A DNA stretch of 64,000 nt. Source: Sphingomonas sp. JC676. Lineage in GTDB: Bacteria; Pseudomonadota; Alphaproteobacteria; Sphingomonadales; Sphingomonadaceae. The stretch covers positions 124,001 through 188,000 of the forward strand of contig NZ_JACTGR010000006.1 of NCBI RefSeq assembly GCF_014489075.1, read 5' to 3'. The position numbers and the translations under genes are program-made. The notes beneath the pieces were generated by a model that saw only the letters and a program-made list of their open reading frames with translations, did no database searches and was not told where the DNA came from. Positions 16,675-26,000 of the stretch are shown in pieces; the stretch's first letter is position 1, and every line of letters begins with the position of its first letter.

Positions 16675-17368
16675 GCGGCTCACGCGGCTCGCCGCCGGTA
16701 TCGCCGTGCTCGCCTTCGCGGCGAGCGCGACGCCGGCACAGGCGCAGTTTCTCGGCATCATCGGCAAGAAGAAGCCCAAGGAGGATTTCTCCGCCACCAT
16801 GCCCACCGCGACACCCGTCGCGGCGCCTGTGGCCAATGGCGGCATCTTCCAGGCGAGTGATGGCTATGCCGCGCTCTACGAGGGCCAGCGCGCGCGCCGC
16901 GTCGGCGATCCGCTGACGATCGTGCTCGTTGAGAAGACCAGCGCCTCCAAATCGTCGAGCTCGAAGCTCGACAGCGGCGGCGGCTTCTCGATCACCCCGC
17001 CCTCGACCGGCAACCTCTCCCTGTTCAAGCCGAGCGACGCCAGCGTCAGCGGCGCGCGCAACTTCCAGGGCCAGGGCGCGGCGGACCAGTCCAACGCGCT
17101 GTCGGGCGAGATCAGCGTCACCATTGCCGCGGTCTATCCCAACGGCACGATGCTGGTGCAGGGCCAGAAGCGCGTCACGCTCAATCGCGGCGACGAGTTC
17201 ATCCAGATCAAGGGCCTGATCCGCGCCGCCGATATCGACGCGAACAACCGCGTGCCGTCCACGCGCGTCGCCGATGCCCGCATCGCCTATACCGGCAAGG
17301 GCGATGTCGCCCGCGCCAGCCGCCAGGGCTGGCTCAGCCGCTTCTTCCAGATGCTCAGCCCCTTCTGA
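16655..17368 (+). CDS. flgH: Flagellar L-ring protein FlgH, without a lipobox
   Basis: Outer-membrane L-ring protein, 237 aa. The core is typical: IFQASDGYAALYEGQRARRV, GDPLTIVLVEKTSASKSSSS, LSGEISVTIAAVYPNGTMLV, GQKRVTLNRGDEFIQIKG. The N-terminal leader (LTRLAAGIAVLAFAASATPA then QAQF) looks like a signal peptidase I site. The protein contains no Cys at all, so the usual lipid-modified N-terminus is absent. ATG 16655 was chosen over 16640 because it begins the leader, and GGAAAA precedes it. It overlaps flgG by 20 bases. Confidence 0.92.
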   Translation: MSIRTSKRLTRLAAGIAVLAFAASATPAQAQFLGIIGKKKPKEDFSATMPTATPVAAPVANGGIFQASDGYAALYEGQRARRVGDPLTIVLVEKTSASKSSSSKLDSGGGFSITPPSTGNLSLFKPSDASVSGARNFQGQGAADQSNALSGEISVTIAAVYPNGTMLVQGQKRVTLNRGDEFIQIKGLIRAADIDANNRVPSTRVADARIAYTGKGDVARASRQGWLSRFFQMLSPF

Positions 17369-17382
17369 TGCGGAGTTTCCCA

Positions 17383-18477
17383 ATGATCCGTCTCGCGATC
17401 GCCTTCCTCGCCTGCCTGCTCGCGGTCCATCCGGCCGCGGCGCAGCGTGTCAAGGATCTGGGCGGCTTCCAGGGCATCCGTACCAACCAGCTCACCGGCT
17501 ATGGCGTGGTGGTCGGCCTGCCGGGCACCGGCGACGACAATCTCGAATATACCGTCCAGTCGATGAAGAGCGTCGCGTCGCGCTTCGGCCTCCAGCTGCC
17601 CCAGGGCGTCGCGCCGGGCCTGAAGAATGCGGCGGTGGTGATGATCACCGCCGATCTGCCGCCCTTCGCCAAGCCGGGCCAGAAGCTCGACATCACCGTA
17701 TCGTCGATGGGCAAGGCCAAGAGCTTGCGCGGCGGCACATTGATCATGACTCCGCTCCAGGGCGCCGACGGCCAGATCTATGCGATGGCGCAGGGCAATC
17801 TCGCGGTCGGCGGTCTCGGCGCGGAAGGCGCCGACGGCTCGAAGATCGTCGTCAACATCCCCTCGACCGGTCGCATCCCCGAGGGCGCTACGGTCGAGCG
17901 CACCGTCGACACCGGCTTCGACAAGTCGCCCTTCCTCACCTTCAACCTCGCTCGCGCCGATTTCACCACCGCCCAGCGCGTGCAGGACGCGATCAACACC
18001 CGTTTCGGCGGCGGCCGCGCCCGCGCGCTCGACGGCGTCTCGATCGCAGTGCAGTCGCCTTTGGGCGCCGATGTCCGTGCCGAAATGATGAGCGAGATCG
18101 AGAATCTGACGGTCGAGGCCGCCGAGGCGCCCGCCCGCGTCATCGTCAATGCGCGCACCGGTACGGTGGTGATCAATTCCGCCGTCCGGGTCAGCCCGGC
18201 GGCCGTGACTCATGGTAAACTCACCGTTCGTATCGATGAGGCGCAAAATGTCAGCCAGCCTTTGCCGTTTACTGACGGGAAGACCGTGACGGAGCAGCAC
18301 AGCACCGTCGGCGTCGAAGAGGAGAAGAAGCCGATGTTCCTGCTCCAGCCCGGACCCAAGCTTGCCGATGTGGTGAAGGCAGTGAACGCCATCGGCGCGT
18401 CGCCGGCCGATCTCGTCGCCATCCTCGAGGCGCTCAAGGAAGCCGGCGCGCTCAAGGCCGAGCTGATCATCCTGTGA
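17383..18477 (+). CDS. flgI: Flagellar P-ring protein FlgI
   Basis: Periplasmic P-ring subunit, 364 aa. The signal peptide (IRLAIAFLACLLAVHPAAAQ) is followed by the very conserved RVKDLGGFQGIRTNQLTGYG, VVGLPGTGDD and C-terminal LADVVKAVNAIGASPADLVA motifs. ATG 17383 with CGGAG eight bases upstream is preferred to ATG 17368, which overlaps the flgH stop. The stop overlaps the flgJ GTG start. Assembly should need FlgA from the divergent operon. Confidence 0.95.
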   Translation: MIRLAIAFLACLLAVHPAAAQRVKDLGGFQGIRTNQLTGYGVVVGLPGTGDDNLEYTVQSMKSVASRFGLQLPQGVAPGLKNAAVVMITADLPPFAKPGQKLDITVSSMGKAKSLRGGTLIMTPLQGADGQIYAMAQGNLAVGGLGAEGADGSKIVVNIPSTGRIPEGATVERTVDTGFDKSPFLTFNLARADFTTAQRVQDAINTRFGGGRARALDGVSIAVQSPLGADVRAEMMSEIENLTVEAAEAPARVIVNARTGTVVINSAVRVSPAAVTHGKLTVRIDEAQNVSQPLPFTDGKTVTEQHSTVGVEEEKKPMFLLQPGPKLADVVKAVNAIGASPADLVAILEALKEAGALKAELIIL

Positions 18478-18830
18478 GCACGCCCATCGCCCCGCCTTCG
18501 ACCGTTGCCGCTACCAGCGGCATCTCGCTCGATACCTCGCGCCTCGCGTCCAAGGAGAATCTCCAGGCCGCGGGGCAGAAGTTCGAATCGATCTTCACCG
18601 GCATGATGCTCAAGTCGATGCGCGCCGCGAAGCTCGGCGATGGCCTGTTCGACAGCAAGAGCGAGGAGCAGTTCCGCGACATGCAGGACCAGAAGCTCGC
18701 CGAGAACATGGCCGCGCACGCGCCGATCGGCATCGGCAAGGCAATGACCGACTTCCTCGGCAGGGCAGCCGCGGCGCAGGTACCGGCCCAAGCACCTGCA
18801 AATCCCGATAGCGAAGGGACCAAGCCGTGA
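18474..18830 (+). CDS. flgJ: Rod-binding protein FlgJ, N-terminal domain only
   Basis: 118 aa, corresponding to the rod-binding half of FlgJ (QKFESIFTGMMLKSMRAAKL, EEQFRDMQDQKLAENMA). The peptidoglycan hydrolase half of the enterobacterial protein is absent; the separate transglycosylase at 8690-9565 probably replaces it. Start is GTG overlapping the flgI stop (GTGA); the stop overlaps flgK the same way. Confidence 0.9.
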   Translation: MSTPIAPPSTVAATSGISLDTSRLASKENLQAAGQKFESIFTGMMLKSMRAAKLGDGLFDSKSEEQFRDMQDQKLAENMAAHAPIGIGKAMTDFLGRAAAAQVPAQAPANPDSEGTKP

Positions 18831-20167
18831 GCGATCTCCTCACGATCGGCGCCACGGGCGTTCGCGCCTATCAGACGGCGCTGACCACCACCTCGGAAAA
18901 TATCGCGAATGCCGGCACCGTCGGCTATTCGCGGCGCACGACCGTGCTCAACGAGGTCGCGGCGCCCTCGAAATCCACGACCAAGGTGCCGAACGGCCTG
19001 GGCGTCGTCGTCGCCGGCGTCACCCGCGCGTCCGACCTCTACCGCTCGGCCGAGGTCCGCACCGCAGGCGCCGATCTCGCGCGCAGCGAGACCGGTGCCG
19101 CCTGGCTCGATCGCATCGACGGCGCGCTCTCGGGCAACAAGCTCGGTGACCGGCTGACCGCCTTCTTCACCTCGACCAAGGCGATCGCCGCCGATCCCTC
19201 CGCCCTCGCCCCGCGCGCGACGACGCTCGAGGCAGCGCAGAGCGTCGCGACCGCCTTCTCGGCCACCGGCGCCGCGCTCTCGGCCGCCGCGTCGGACCTC
19301 GACGCCAGCGCCGATGCCGCCACCACCCAGCTCAACGGGCTCTCGGCGGCGCTCGCCAAGGTCAATTCTGGCCTCGCCCGGGCCCAGGATGGCAGCGCGG
19401 CCAACTCCGCCTTGCTCGACCAGCGCGACCAGATCCTCGAATCGATGAGCGCGATCACCGACGTGTCGGTCTCGTTCGACGCGATCGGCCGCGTCACGGT
19501 GCGCGGCGGCGGCGAAGGCGGGCCGCTGCTCGTCCAGGGCGTCGAGTCCGCCACCGTTACCTATGTCCGCAACGACGAAGGTGCGGTCTCCTTCGCTGCC
19601 CGGCTCGGCAACACCAGCGCAACGCTGTCGCCCAGCGGCGGCGCGTTCGCCGGCTATGCCGATGGCGCGCAGAAGATCGCCGCGGCGCAGGCTACGCTCA
19701 ACCAGCAGGCGACTGCCTTCGCCCAGGGCGTCAACGCGGTCCAGGCCGCCGGCGTCGATCTGAACGGCCAGCCCGGCGCGCCGATCTTCGAGATCGGCGA
19801 TCCCGCCTCGAAGCTGACGATGGTGCTGAACGATCCGCGCGGCATCGCCGCCGCCGCTCCGGGCGCCGGCGCGCGCGACAACAGCAATCTCGCCGGCTTC
19901 GATACGCTGCGCAGCACCGGCAATGTCGAAGGCGCGATCACCAACATGGCCGCGTCGAACGGCGCGGCGCTCGCCGCCAAGCGCAACATCGCCGAGGCGC
20001 AGGGCGCGATCCGCGACACCGCGGTCGCCGCGCGCGATTCGGTGAGTGGGGTCAATATCGACGAGGAGGCGGTCGATCTGATGCGCTTCCAGCAAGCCTA
20101 TCAGGCGTCGAGCCGCGTGATCCAGGTCGCGCGCGAGACGCTCCAGTCCATCCTCGATATCCGGTGA
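18827..20167 (+). CDS. flgK: Hook-filament junction protein FlgK
   Basis: First junction protein, 446 aa. The N-terminus (TIGATGVRAYQTALTTTSEN, IANAGTVGYSRRTTVLNEV) and C-terminus (SGVNIDEEAVDLMRFQQAYQ, ASSRVIQVARETLQSIL) carry the FlgK motifs; the centre is Ala rich and helical. Start is GTG overlapping the flgJ stop. A likely client of FlgN. Confidence 0.94.
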   Translation: MSDLLTIGATGVRAYQTALTTTSENIANAGTVGYSRRTTVLNEVAAPSKSTTKVPNGLGVVVAGVTRASDLYRSAEVRTAGADLARSETGAAWLDRIDGALSGNKLGDRLTAFFTSTKAIAADPSALAPRATTLEAAQSVATAFSATGAALSAAASDLDASADAATTQLNGLSAALAKVNSGLARAQDGSAANSALLDQRDQILESMSAITDVSVSFDAIGRVTVRGGGEGGPLLVQGVESATVTYVRNDEGAVSFAARLGNTSATLSPSGGAFAGYADGAQKIAAAQATLNQQATAFAQGVNAVQAAGVDLNGQPGAPIFEIGDPASKLTMVLNDPRGIAAAAPGAGARDNSNLAGFDTLRSTGNVEGAITNMAASNGAALAAKRNIAEAQGAIRDTAVAARDSVSGVNIDEEAVDLMRFQQAYQASSRVIQVARETLQSILDIR

Positions 20168-20171
20168 CGCC

Positions 20172-21074
20172 ATGGCCATCCGCATAGCCACCAGCCAGAT
20201 GTTCGATCGCCCGATGTCGCTGATGTCGCAACTCTCGGCGCAGGCAGACAAGGCGCAGAACCAGATCGCGACGACGAAGAAGATCAGTGGCGCAGCCGAC
20301 AGCCCGACTGCCTGGCTGCGACTCCAGGGACTCGCCCGTGCGGGCGCCGACGACGGCGCCTACAGTGCCAATATCAAGCTCGCCCAAGGCGTGCTCGCGC
20401 AGAGCGACGGCACGCTAGAGAGCGTCGAATCGCAGCTCCAGCGCGTCAAGGAACTCACCCTGGAGGCCGGTAACGACACGCTGACCGGCGCCAATCGGGC
20501 CGCGATCGCCGAAGAGCTCGATTCCATTCGGGAGTCGCTGTTCGGACTTGCCAATACCAAGGACGTGCGCGGCCAGCCGCTGTTCGGCAGCTCGACCGGC
20601 GACACCGCCTATGTGAAGGCCGACGACGGTACGATCAGCTTCGTCGGCACCGGCGATCCGGCCAAGATTCCGATCGGCGAAGGCGACAGCATCCAGCCTT
20701 CGATCAGCGGGGCACAGGCCTTCGCGGCGGGTAGCAGCGACGTGTTCGCAGTGCTTGCCGATCTTTCCGCCGCGCTCAAGGCCGGCGGCGACATCAGCCA
20801 GGCATATTCCGATGCCCTGACCGGCGTCGATGCGTCGCTGGACAGCGTCGCGGCGGCCCGCGCCTCGGTCGGCGCGCGCGCGGCGCGGCTCGATCTTTCG
20901 GCCGACCATCTCGTCGATGCGGGCGAGGCGCGCGAAGGCGAGCGCTCGAGCCTGGAAGACACCGATATCCCGACCGCGATCACCCAGCTCCAGAAGACGC
21001 TGACGGTGCTCCAGGCGACCCAGGCGAGCTTCACCAAGCTCTCCAGCATGTCGCTGTTCGACTATCTGAAGTAA
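20172..21074 (+). CDS. flgL: Hook-filament junction protein FlgL
   Basis: Second junction protein, 300 aa, flagellin-like. N-terminal QADKAQNQIATTKKISGAAD and SPTAWLRLQGLARAGAD match the FlgL/flagellin D1 zone; the C-terminal TDIPTAITQLQKTLTVLQAT matches FlgL. Last gene of the flgB operon, four bases after flgK. Confidence 0.9.
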   Translation: MAIRIATSQMFDRPMSLMSQLSAQADKAQNQIATTKKISGAADSPTAWLRLQGLARAGADDGAYSANIKLAQGVLAQSDGTLESVESQLQRVKELTLEAGNDTLTGANRAAIAEELDSIRESLFGLANTKDVRGQPLFGSSTGDTAYVKADDGTISFVGTGDPAKIPIGEGDSIQPSISGAQAFAAGSSDVFAVLADLSAALKAGGDISQAYSDALTGVDASLDSVAAARASVGARAARLDLSADHLVDAGEAREGERSSLEDTDIPTAITQLQKTLTVLQATQASFTKLSSMSLFDYLK

Positions 21075-21085
21075 CCAATCCTCCG

Positions 21086-21093
21086 TTAACCAT
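21086..21093 (+). promoter_or_regulatory. CtrA half-site-like TTAACCAT upstream of motA
   Basis: TTAACCAT lies 92 bases before motA, with further TTAAC motifs at 21095 and 21136. TTAACCAT is the preferred CtrA half-site in alphaproteobacteria, but the spacing between halves here is not the usual seven. A GCCGATCG at 21153-21160 resembles a FliA -10, with no well-spaced -35. Confidence 0.25.
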
Positions 21094-21184
21094 CTTAACG
21101 CGCTAAACCCGCGCAAGAAACCGGGGAAGCGGCCGTTAACCGAGACAGAGTGGCCGATCGCGGCGACGGGGGAACGCAGAGCGC

Positions 21185-22048
21185 ATGTATCCGCTGATTG
21201 GTCTTGTCGTGCTTTTGACGATGGTGTTCGGGGGGTTCACCATCACAGGTGGTGCCCTGGGCCCGGTGATGGAAGCCATCCCGCACGAGATGCTCATCAT
21301 CGGCGGCGCCGCGCTCGGCGCGCTCATCATCGGCAATTCGATGAAGGAGCTGAAGGCGCTCGGCGGCGGCTTCATGAAGGTCTTCAAGGGCCCGAAATAC
21401 AAGAAGCAGGACTATCTCGACGTCATCTTCCTCGTCTCGAAGCTGATGAAGATGCTGCGCACCGAGGGGCCCATCGCACTCGAGCCGCATGTCGAGGATC
21501 CCAAATCCTCCGCGATCTTCTCCGAATATCCGCGCCTGCTCGCCGATCACACGCTGATCAACCTGATCGCCGATACGCTGCGCCTCGTCGTGGTGTCGTC
21601 GGGCACGCTCGACGTGCATGCGGTCGAAGAGGTGATGGACAGCACCATCAAGACCCACCACCACGAGGTCCAGGGTCCGCAGACGACGCTCCAGTCGCTG
21701 GGTGACGCGCTGCCCGCGCTCGGCATCGTTGCGGCGGTGCTCGGCGTGGTGAAGACGATGGGCTCAATCGACAAACCGCCCGCTATCCTGGGTGCGATGA
21801 TCGGCTCGGCGCTGGTCGGCACCTTCATGGGCGTGCTGCTCGCTTATGGCATCGTCGGTCCGCTCGCCAGCCGGCTCCAGCAGGTGATCGACGCCGACGG
21901 CGCGATCTATCACACCGTCAAGCAGATCATCATCGCATCACTCCACGGCCATCCGCAGCCGCTGGTGATCGAGGCCGCGCGCTCGGGCATCGCCCATTCC
22001 AACCAGCCGGGCTTCGCGGAAGTCTTTGACGGTCTCCGCGGGCGTTAA
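21185..22048 (+). CDS. motA: Flagellar motor stator protein MotA
   Basis: Proton-channel stator subunit, 287 aa with four membrane helices. Helices 1-2 (YPLIGLVVLLTMVFGGFTIT; LIIGGAALGALIIGNS), a large cytoplasmic loop, and helices 3-4 (LGIVAAVLGVVKTMGSIDKP; GSALVGTFMGVLLAYGIVGP) match MotA. The functional Pro in helix 3-4 regions is present. Immediately upstream of motB; full length, unlike the compact pair at 10897-12098. Confidence 0.94.
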   Translation: MYPLIGLVVLLTMVFGGFTITGGALGPVMEAIPHEMLIIGGAALGALIIGNSMKELKALGGGFMKVFKGPKYKKQDYLDVIFLVSKLMKMLRTEGPIALEPHVEDPKSSAIFSEYPRLLADHTLINLIADTLRLVVVSSGTLDVHAVEEVMDSTIKTHHHEVQGPQTTLQSLGDALPALGIVAAVLGVVKTMGSIDKPPAILGAMIGSALVGTFMGVLLAYGIVGPLASRLQQVIDADGAIYHTVKQIIIASLHGHPQPLVIEAARSGIAHSNQPGFAEVFDGLRGR

Positions 22049-22051
22049 GCC

Positions 22052-23011
22052 ATGGCGCGCGCACCCCACGGATCGAACCAGCCGCCGAAGATCATCGTCA
22101 AGAAGATCTATATCGAGGCGCATGGCGGCCATCACGGCGGCGCGTGGAAGGTCGCCTATGCCGATTTCGTGACGGCGATGATGGCATTCTTCCTGCTGAT
22201 GTGGCTGCTCGGCGCCACCAACGAGAAGCAGCGCAAGGCGCTGGCCGATTATTTCGCGCCCACGCTGGTGCAGTTCAAGCAGAACAGCGCCGGCTCGAAC
22301 GGGCTGCTCGGCGGTGACGCGATCAATTCGCAGGAGAATTATCCGAACCGGTCCGGACAGACCGGCACCCGGTCAATGACCATCCCGGTGGGCGGCGTCG
22401 GCGGCAAGGATGTCGGCACCGGTGACAAGGGCACGCTCAAGGATCAGCGTGCGCTGACGCAGCAGGATCAGAAGAATTTCAGCGAGACGACCAAGCGCAT
22501 CCAGGCGCGGATGCGCTCGACCCCCGCGCTCGCCAAGCTCGCCAACCATATCCGCTTCGTCCCCACGCGCGACGGGATGCGGATCGATCTGCTCGACGAT
22601 GCGAACTATTCGATGTTCGACTTAGGCACGACCGCGCTCGTCCCCGATGCCAGCAGCCTGATCGGCACGATCGCCGAATCGATCCAGGGGCTCGAGAACC
22701 CGATCATGATCCGCGGCCATACCGACAGCCTCGGCTATGGCGACCCGCGCAACATGAACAACTGGATGCTCTCCAGCGGCCGCGCCGAAGCCACGCGCAG
22801 GCGACTGCTCTCGGGCGGCGTGCCCGAGACCCGCTTCGAGCGGATCGAGGGCGTCGCGGACCGCGAGCCTTTGATCCAGGACACCCCCACCGATCCGCGC
22901 AACCGCCGCGTCGCGATCACCCTGCTCTACCGCCGGATCATCGACCAGGATGGCGACGGCAAGCTCAAGGGCGGCAAATTCTCGAGCCGCCTGGAACCTG
23001 GCGCGCGCTAG
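22052..23011 (+). CDS. motB: Flagellar motor stator protein MotB
   Basis: 319 aa. One membrane helix with the critical Asp (KVAYADFVTAMMAFFLLMWL), a linker, and an OmpA-type peptidoglycan-binding domain (IMIRGHTDSLGYGDPRNMNN, GRAEATRRRLLSGGVPETRF). The N-terminus contains the usual basic stretch followed by EAHGGHHGGAWKVAYADF. Forms the main torque-generating stator with motA, three bases upstream. Confidence 0.95.
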   Translation: MARAPHGSNQPPKIIVKKIYIEAHGGHHGGAWKVAYADFVTAMMAFFLLMWLLGATNEKQRKALADYFAPTLVQFKQNSAGSNGLLGGDAINSQENYPNRSGQTGTRSMTIPVGGVGGKDVGTGDKGTLKDQRALTQQDQKNFSETTKRIQARMRSTPALAKLANHIRFVPTRDGMRIDLLDDANYSMFDLGTTALVPDASSLIGTIAESIQGLENPIMIRGHTDSLGYGDPRNMNNWMLSSGRAEATRRRLLSGGVPETRFERIEGVADREPLIQDTPTDPRNRRVAITLLYRRIIDQDGDGKLKGGKFSSRLEPGAR

Positions 23012-23042
23012 TGGCGATCCTCCATGCCGGCGAGAATTGTGC

Positions 23043-26000
23043 CTAGAAGAACAGCTTGCGGACGCTGATCCGGACGACACGCCCCAGCGGGTCCATCAAA
23101 TTGGGCGCATAGGCGGCGGGCGTCGCGCCATTCTCGTCGGTCACGCGCTGCTTGGCGTTGAACAGATTGTCGACGTTGAACGCGATCCGCGTTCCGCGCA
23201 GCCAGGGGTGCTTGAGCAGAAGATCCACGTCCTGCCCGAGATTGGCCTCGGCCTGCAGGTTGAACTTGGTCAGGCTGGCAAAGGTCAGCCCGTCACCGCT
23301 GCCAAGCGTTCCGGTCGACGCCTGCGTGGCGCTCTGCCAGCTGCCGTCGAGCCGGAACGAGAGCGCGTCACGCTTGATCCCGGCCTGGACCTGGATCTGG
23401 TGCGCCGGGGATCCGCGACCCGAGAGCTCGCCGCTCAACTGATCCAGCGTCGGTAGGCCGGGGCGGATCACGACATCGTCCTTGAACACCCAGGTATGAT
23501 AGGCGTTGAAGAATAGACGGTTGCCGCCGCCACCGCCTCGGCCGCCAAAGCCACCGCGGCCTCCGCCACCACCCCCGCCGCCGCGGAAGCCGCCGCCGCC
23601 AGCTCCCGCACCGGCGCCGCCCTGCCCATCGCCGCGCGGCTGCTGTCCATTCTGGCCCTGCTGACCCTGGGCCTGGTTCTGCCCCTGCCCCTGCCCCTGG
23701 CCCTGGCCCTGGCCCTGGCCCTGGCCCTGGTCCTGACCTTGCCCCTGCCTTCGATTGGCGCCCTGGCCGCCCTGGGCTGGACTTCCGAACAGGCTCCCTT
23801 GCTGCCCCAGCCGGCGAAACTGCTCGAGCTGGGCAGTGAATTCGGGCGGCATCGGCTGTCCGGTGCGCTGCGATTCGGCGCGCGCCTTCTGGAACGCCTC
23901 GCGGCGCTCGCGCATCCGCGTGGCCTGGGGCGACGCGATCGGCAGCGACAGGTTGAAGCCCCAGCGGAACTGCTCGCGATCGCGGCGAGCGAAGTTCACC
24001 GGGCGATAGTCGACGCTGAGCAGCTGGCCATCGGCGTCGCGCACGAACCGGTCGGGGAATGCCGCCTCGATCGCCGCGGTCACGCCGGGAAAGGCCTGGG
24101 CCGTGTTGCGATAGCGCTGGTTGGTATAGTTGGCGACGATCCCGAAATTGGTGTCGGCGAAGGGCCTGATGTTGAGCCCGACATTGAAAACGTGCCGGCT
24201 GTCGGCGCTGAGCAGCGGGTTGCCGCCGGTGATCGTGGTGATGTCGACGCTCTCGCCGCGCACATTGTCGAAGACGCGGACATTGGGCGTGGTGATCGTG
24301 GGGTTGCCGAGCTGCTGGGGGCTCGGCGCGTTGCTGTCCTCGACCCAGTTCACCCGCGCCTGGACCTGGGTGATCGGCGACCAGTTGAAGCCATAGCCGG
24401 TCGTGACCAGCCGCCCGAAGTCCGAAAGCTGCTCGACCTCGAAATTGGCGTTGAGGGTCAGGTCGCCGATCGCATCGAGCACGGCATTGCGCCGGCTGGC
24501 GACGGGCAGGTTGATATTGCCGCGCACGGCGGCGGTGTCGCGCGAGATGTCCGAATTGCTCGTCAGACCCCGGCGGAAGGACTCGCTCGAAAGGTCGTTG
24601 GTGTTGCCGCGGATGCGAATGCTCGCATTCACCTTGCCGGCGGGGACCGAGAAGAGCGGGCCGTTGGTCAGGAACTCGACATTCCCGGTGTTGGTGGTCG
24701 TGCGCGCATAATCGGCGGCAGCTACGGTGACCAGGCTCGCCGGGATCGCCGCGAAGGGATTGAAGCTCGGATCGCCCGCGTCGAGCAGCGCCTGCATCGC
24801 GACCGGATTGACGTTGGTGTCGGTGGTGGTCTCGCTGGTCGCGCGATTGTAGGAGCCCTGGAACGACCAGTTCCAATCCTTCGACCAGGGCGCCTGGTCG
24901 CCGTTCACCGAAACTTCGCCCTGCACGGTCTGGCTATCGGCCGAGCGCTCCAGAGGCGACAGATTGTCGAGATAGCGCAGCAGCTGCACGTCGCGCGAGA
25001 AGGGCGAATAGGGATTGCCCGTGGGCAGCTCGAGCGTGACGCCCGGCAGGCCGAGCAGTGAATCGCTCTCGGTCACGTTGAGCTGCACATTGGCCGTGGC
25101 GGAGACGTGCGGCGAAATGGTGTGGTTATAGACACCCTTCAACGTCAGATTCTTCTGCGGGCTCACCAGGGTGCGATAGGGGGTGAGGTTGCTGACATTG
25201 GGATCGTTGGCATTTGCGGCAAAGGCGCCAAGGCCCTGCGCGCCGCCCGCCGCCGCATCGGGCACCCCCGCGACCGTCACCGTCGAACCGGCGAGCGCGC
25301 TCAGTGCCGGATCGATCTCGCCGCCCGGTACGCCGGTGATCGGATCGAGCCCGATGATGTTGCCGCGCGTATCGAACAGCGACGTGCCCGCGCGGGTGAC
25401 GCCGCGCTCGCTCTCGAGGATGCTCGAGCTATGGTCGTAGTTGAGGTTGAACTCGAAGCGCCCGTCGCGATTGATCTTGAGCAGGTCCAACTCGCCTTGC
25501 TGGCCGGAATTGCCGCCCTGGGTCGGCGCGCGGCCCTCCAGCCTGGCGGTGAGCGCCTGGAAGCGGCGGCGCAGCACGAAGTTGATCACCTTCTGCGAGG
25601 CGCTGTAGCCATATTGGAGCGCAACCTCCTCGGGGAGGATGTCGATGCGCTCGATCGCCTCCGGCGGCAGCGAATTCACCTCGTTATAGGTCGAGCGCCG
25701 CCCGCTGAGCAGGATCACCGGCTGTTCGCCGCCGCGCCCCTGGCCGCTGCCGAGCTGCGCCGACAGCGCGTTGATCAGGTCGCCGACACTCGACGCGCCA
25801 TAGGACTGGATGTCGGCCGGGCTGAGCTGGACTTCGGGCTTGATATCGGTCTTGACCGCGCCGCGCAGCTCGCCGGTGACGACGATGTCCTCCGATTGCT
25901 CGTCGATCGGCGCGTCCTGCGCGGGCGCGGAAGTGGGGGCGGGAGTCGGGGCCGGAGCCTGCGCCTGGCCTTTCTGCGCCTGCGCGAAAGCCGCTATCGG

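Noticed and set aside
23681..23730. The CCCTGG tract as a CRISPR-like array
   Set aside because: The units are contiguous hexamers without spacers and encode Gly-Gln in frame.
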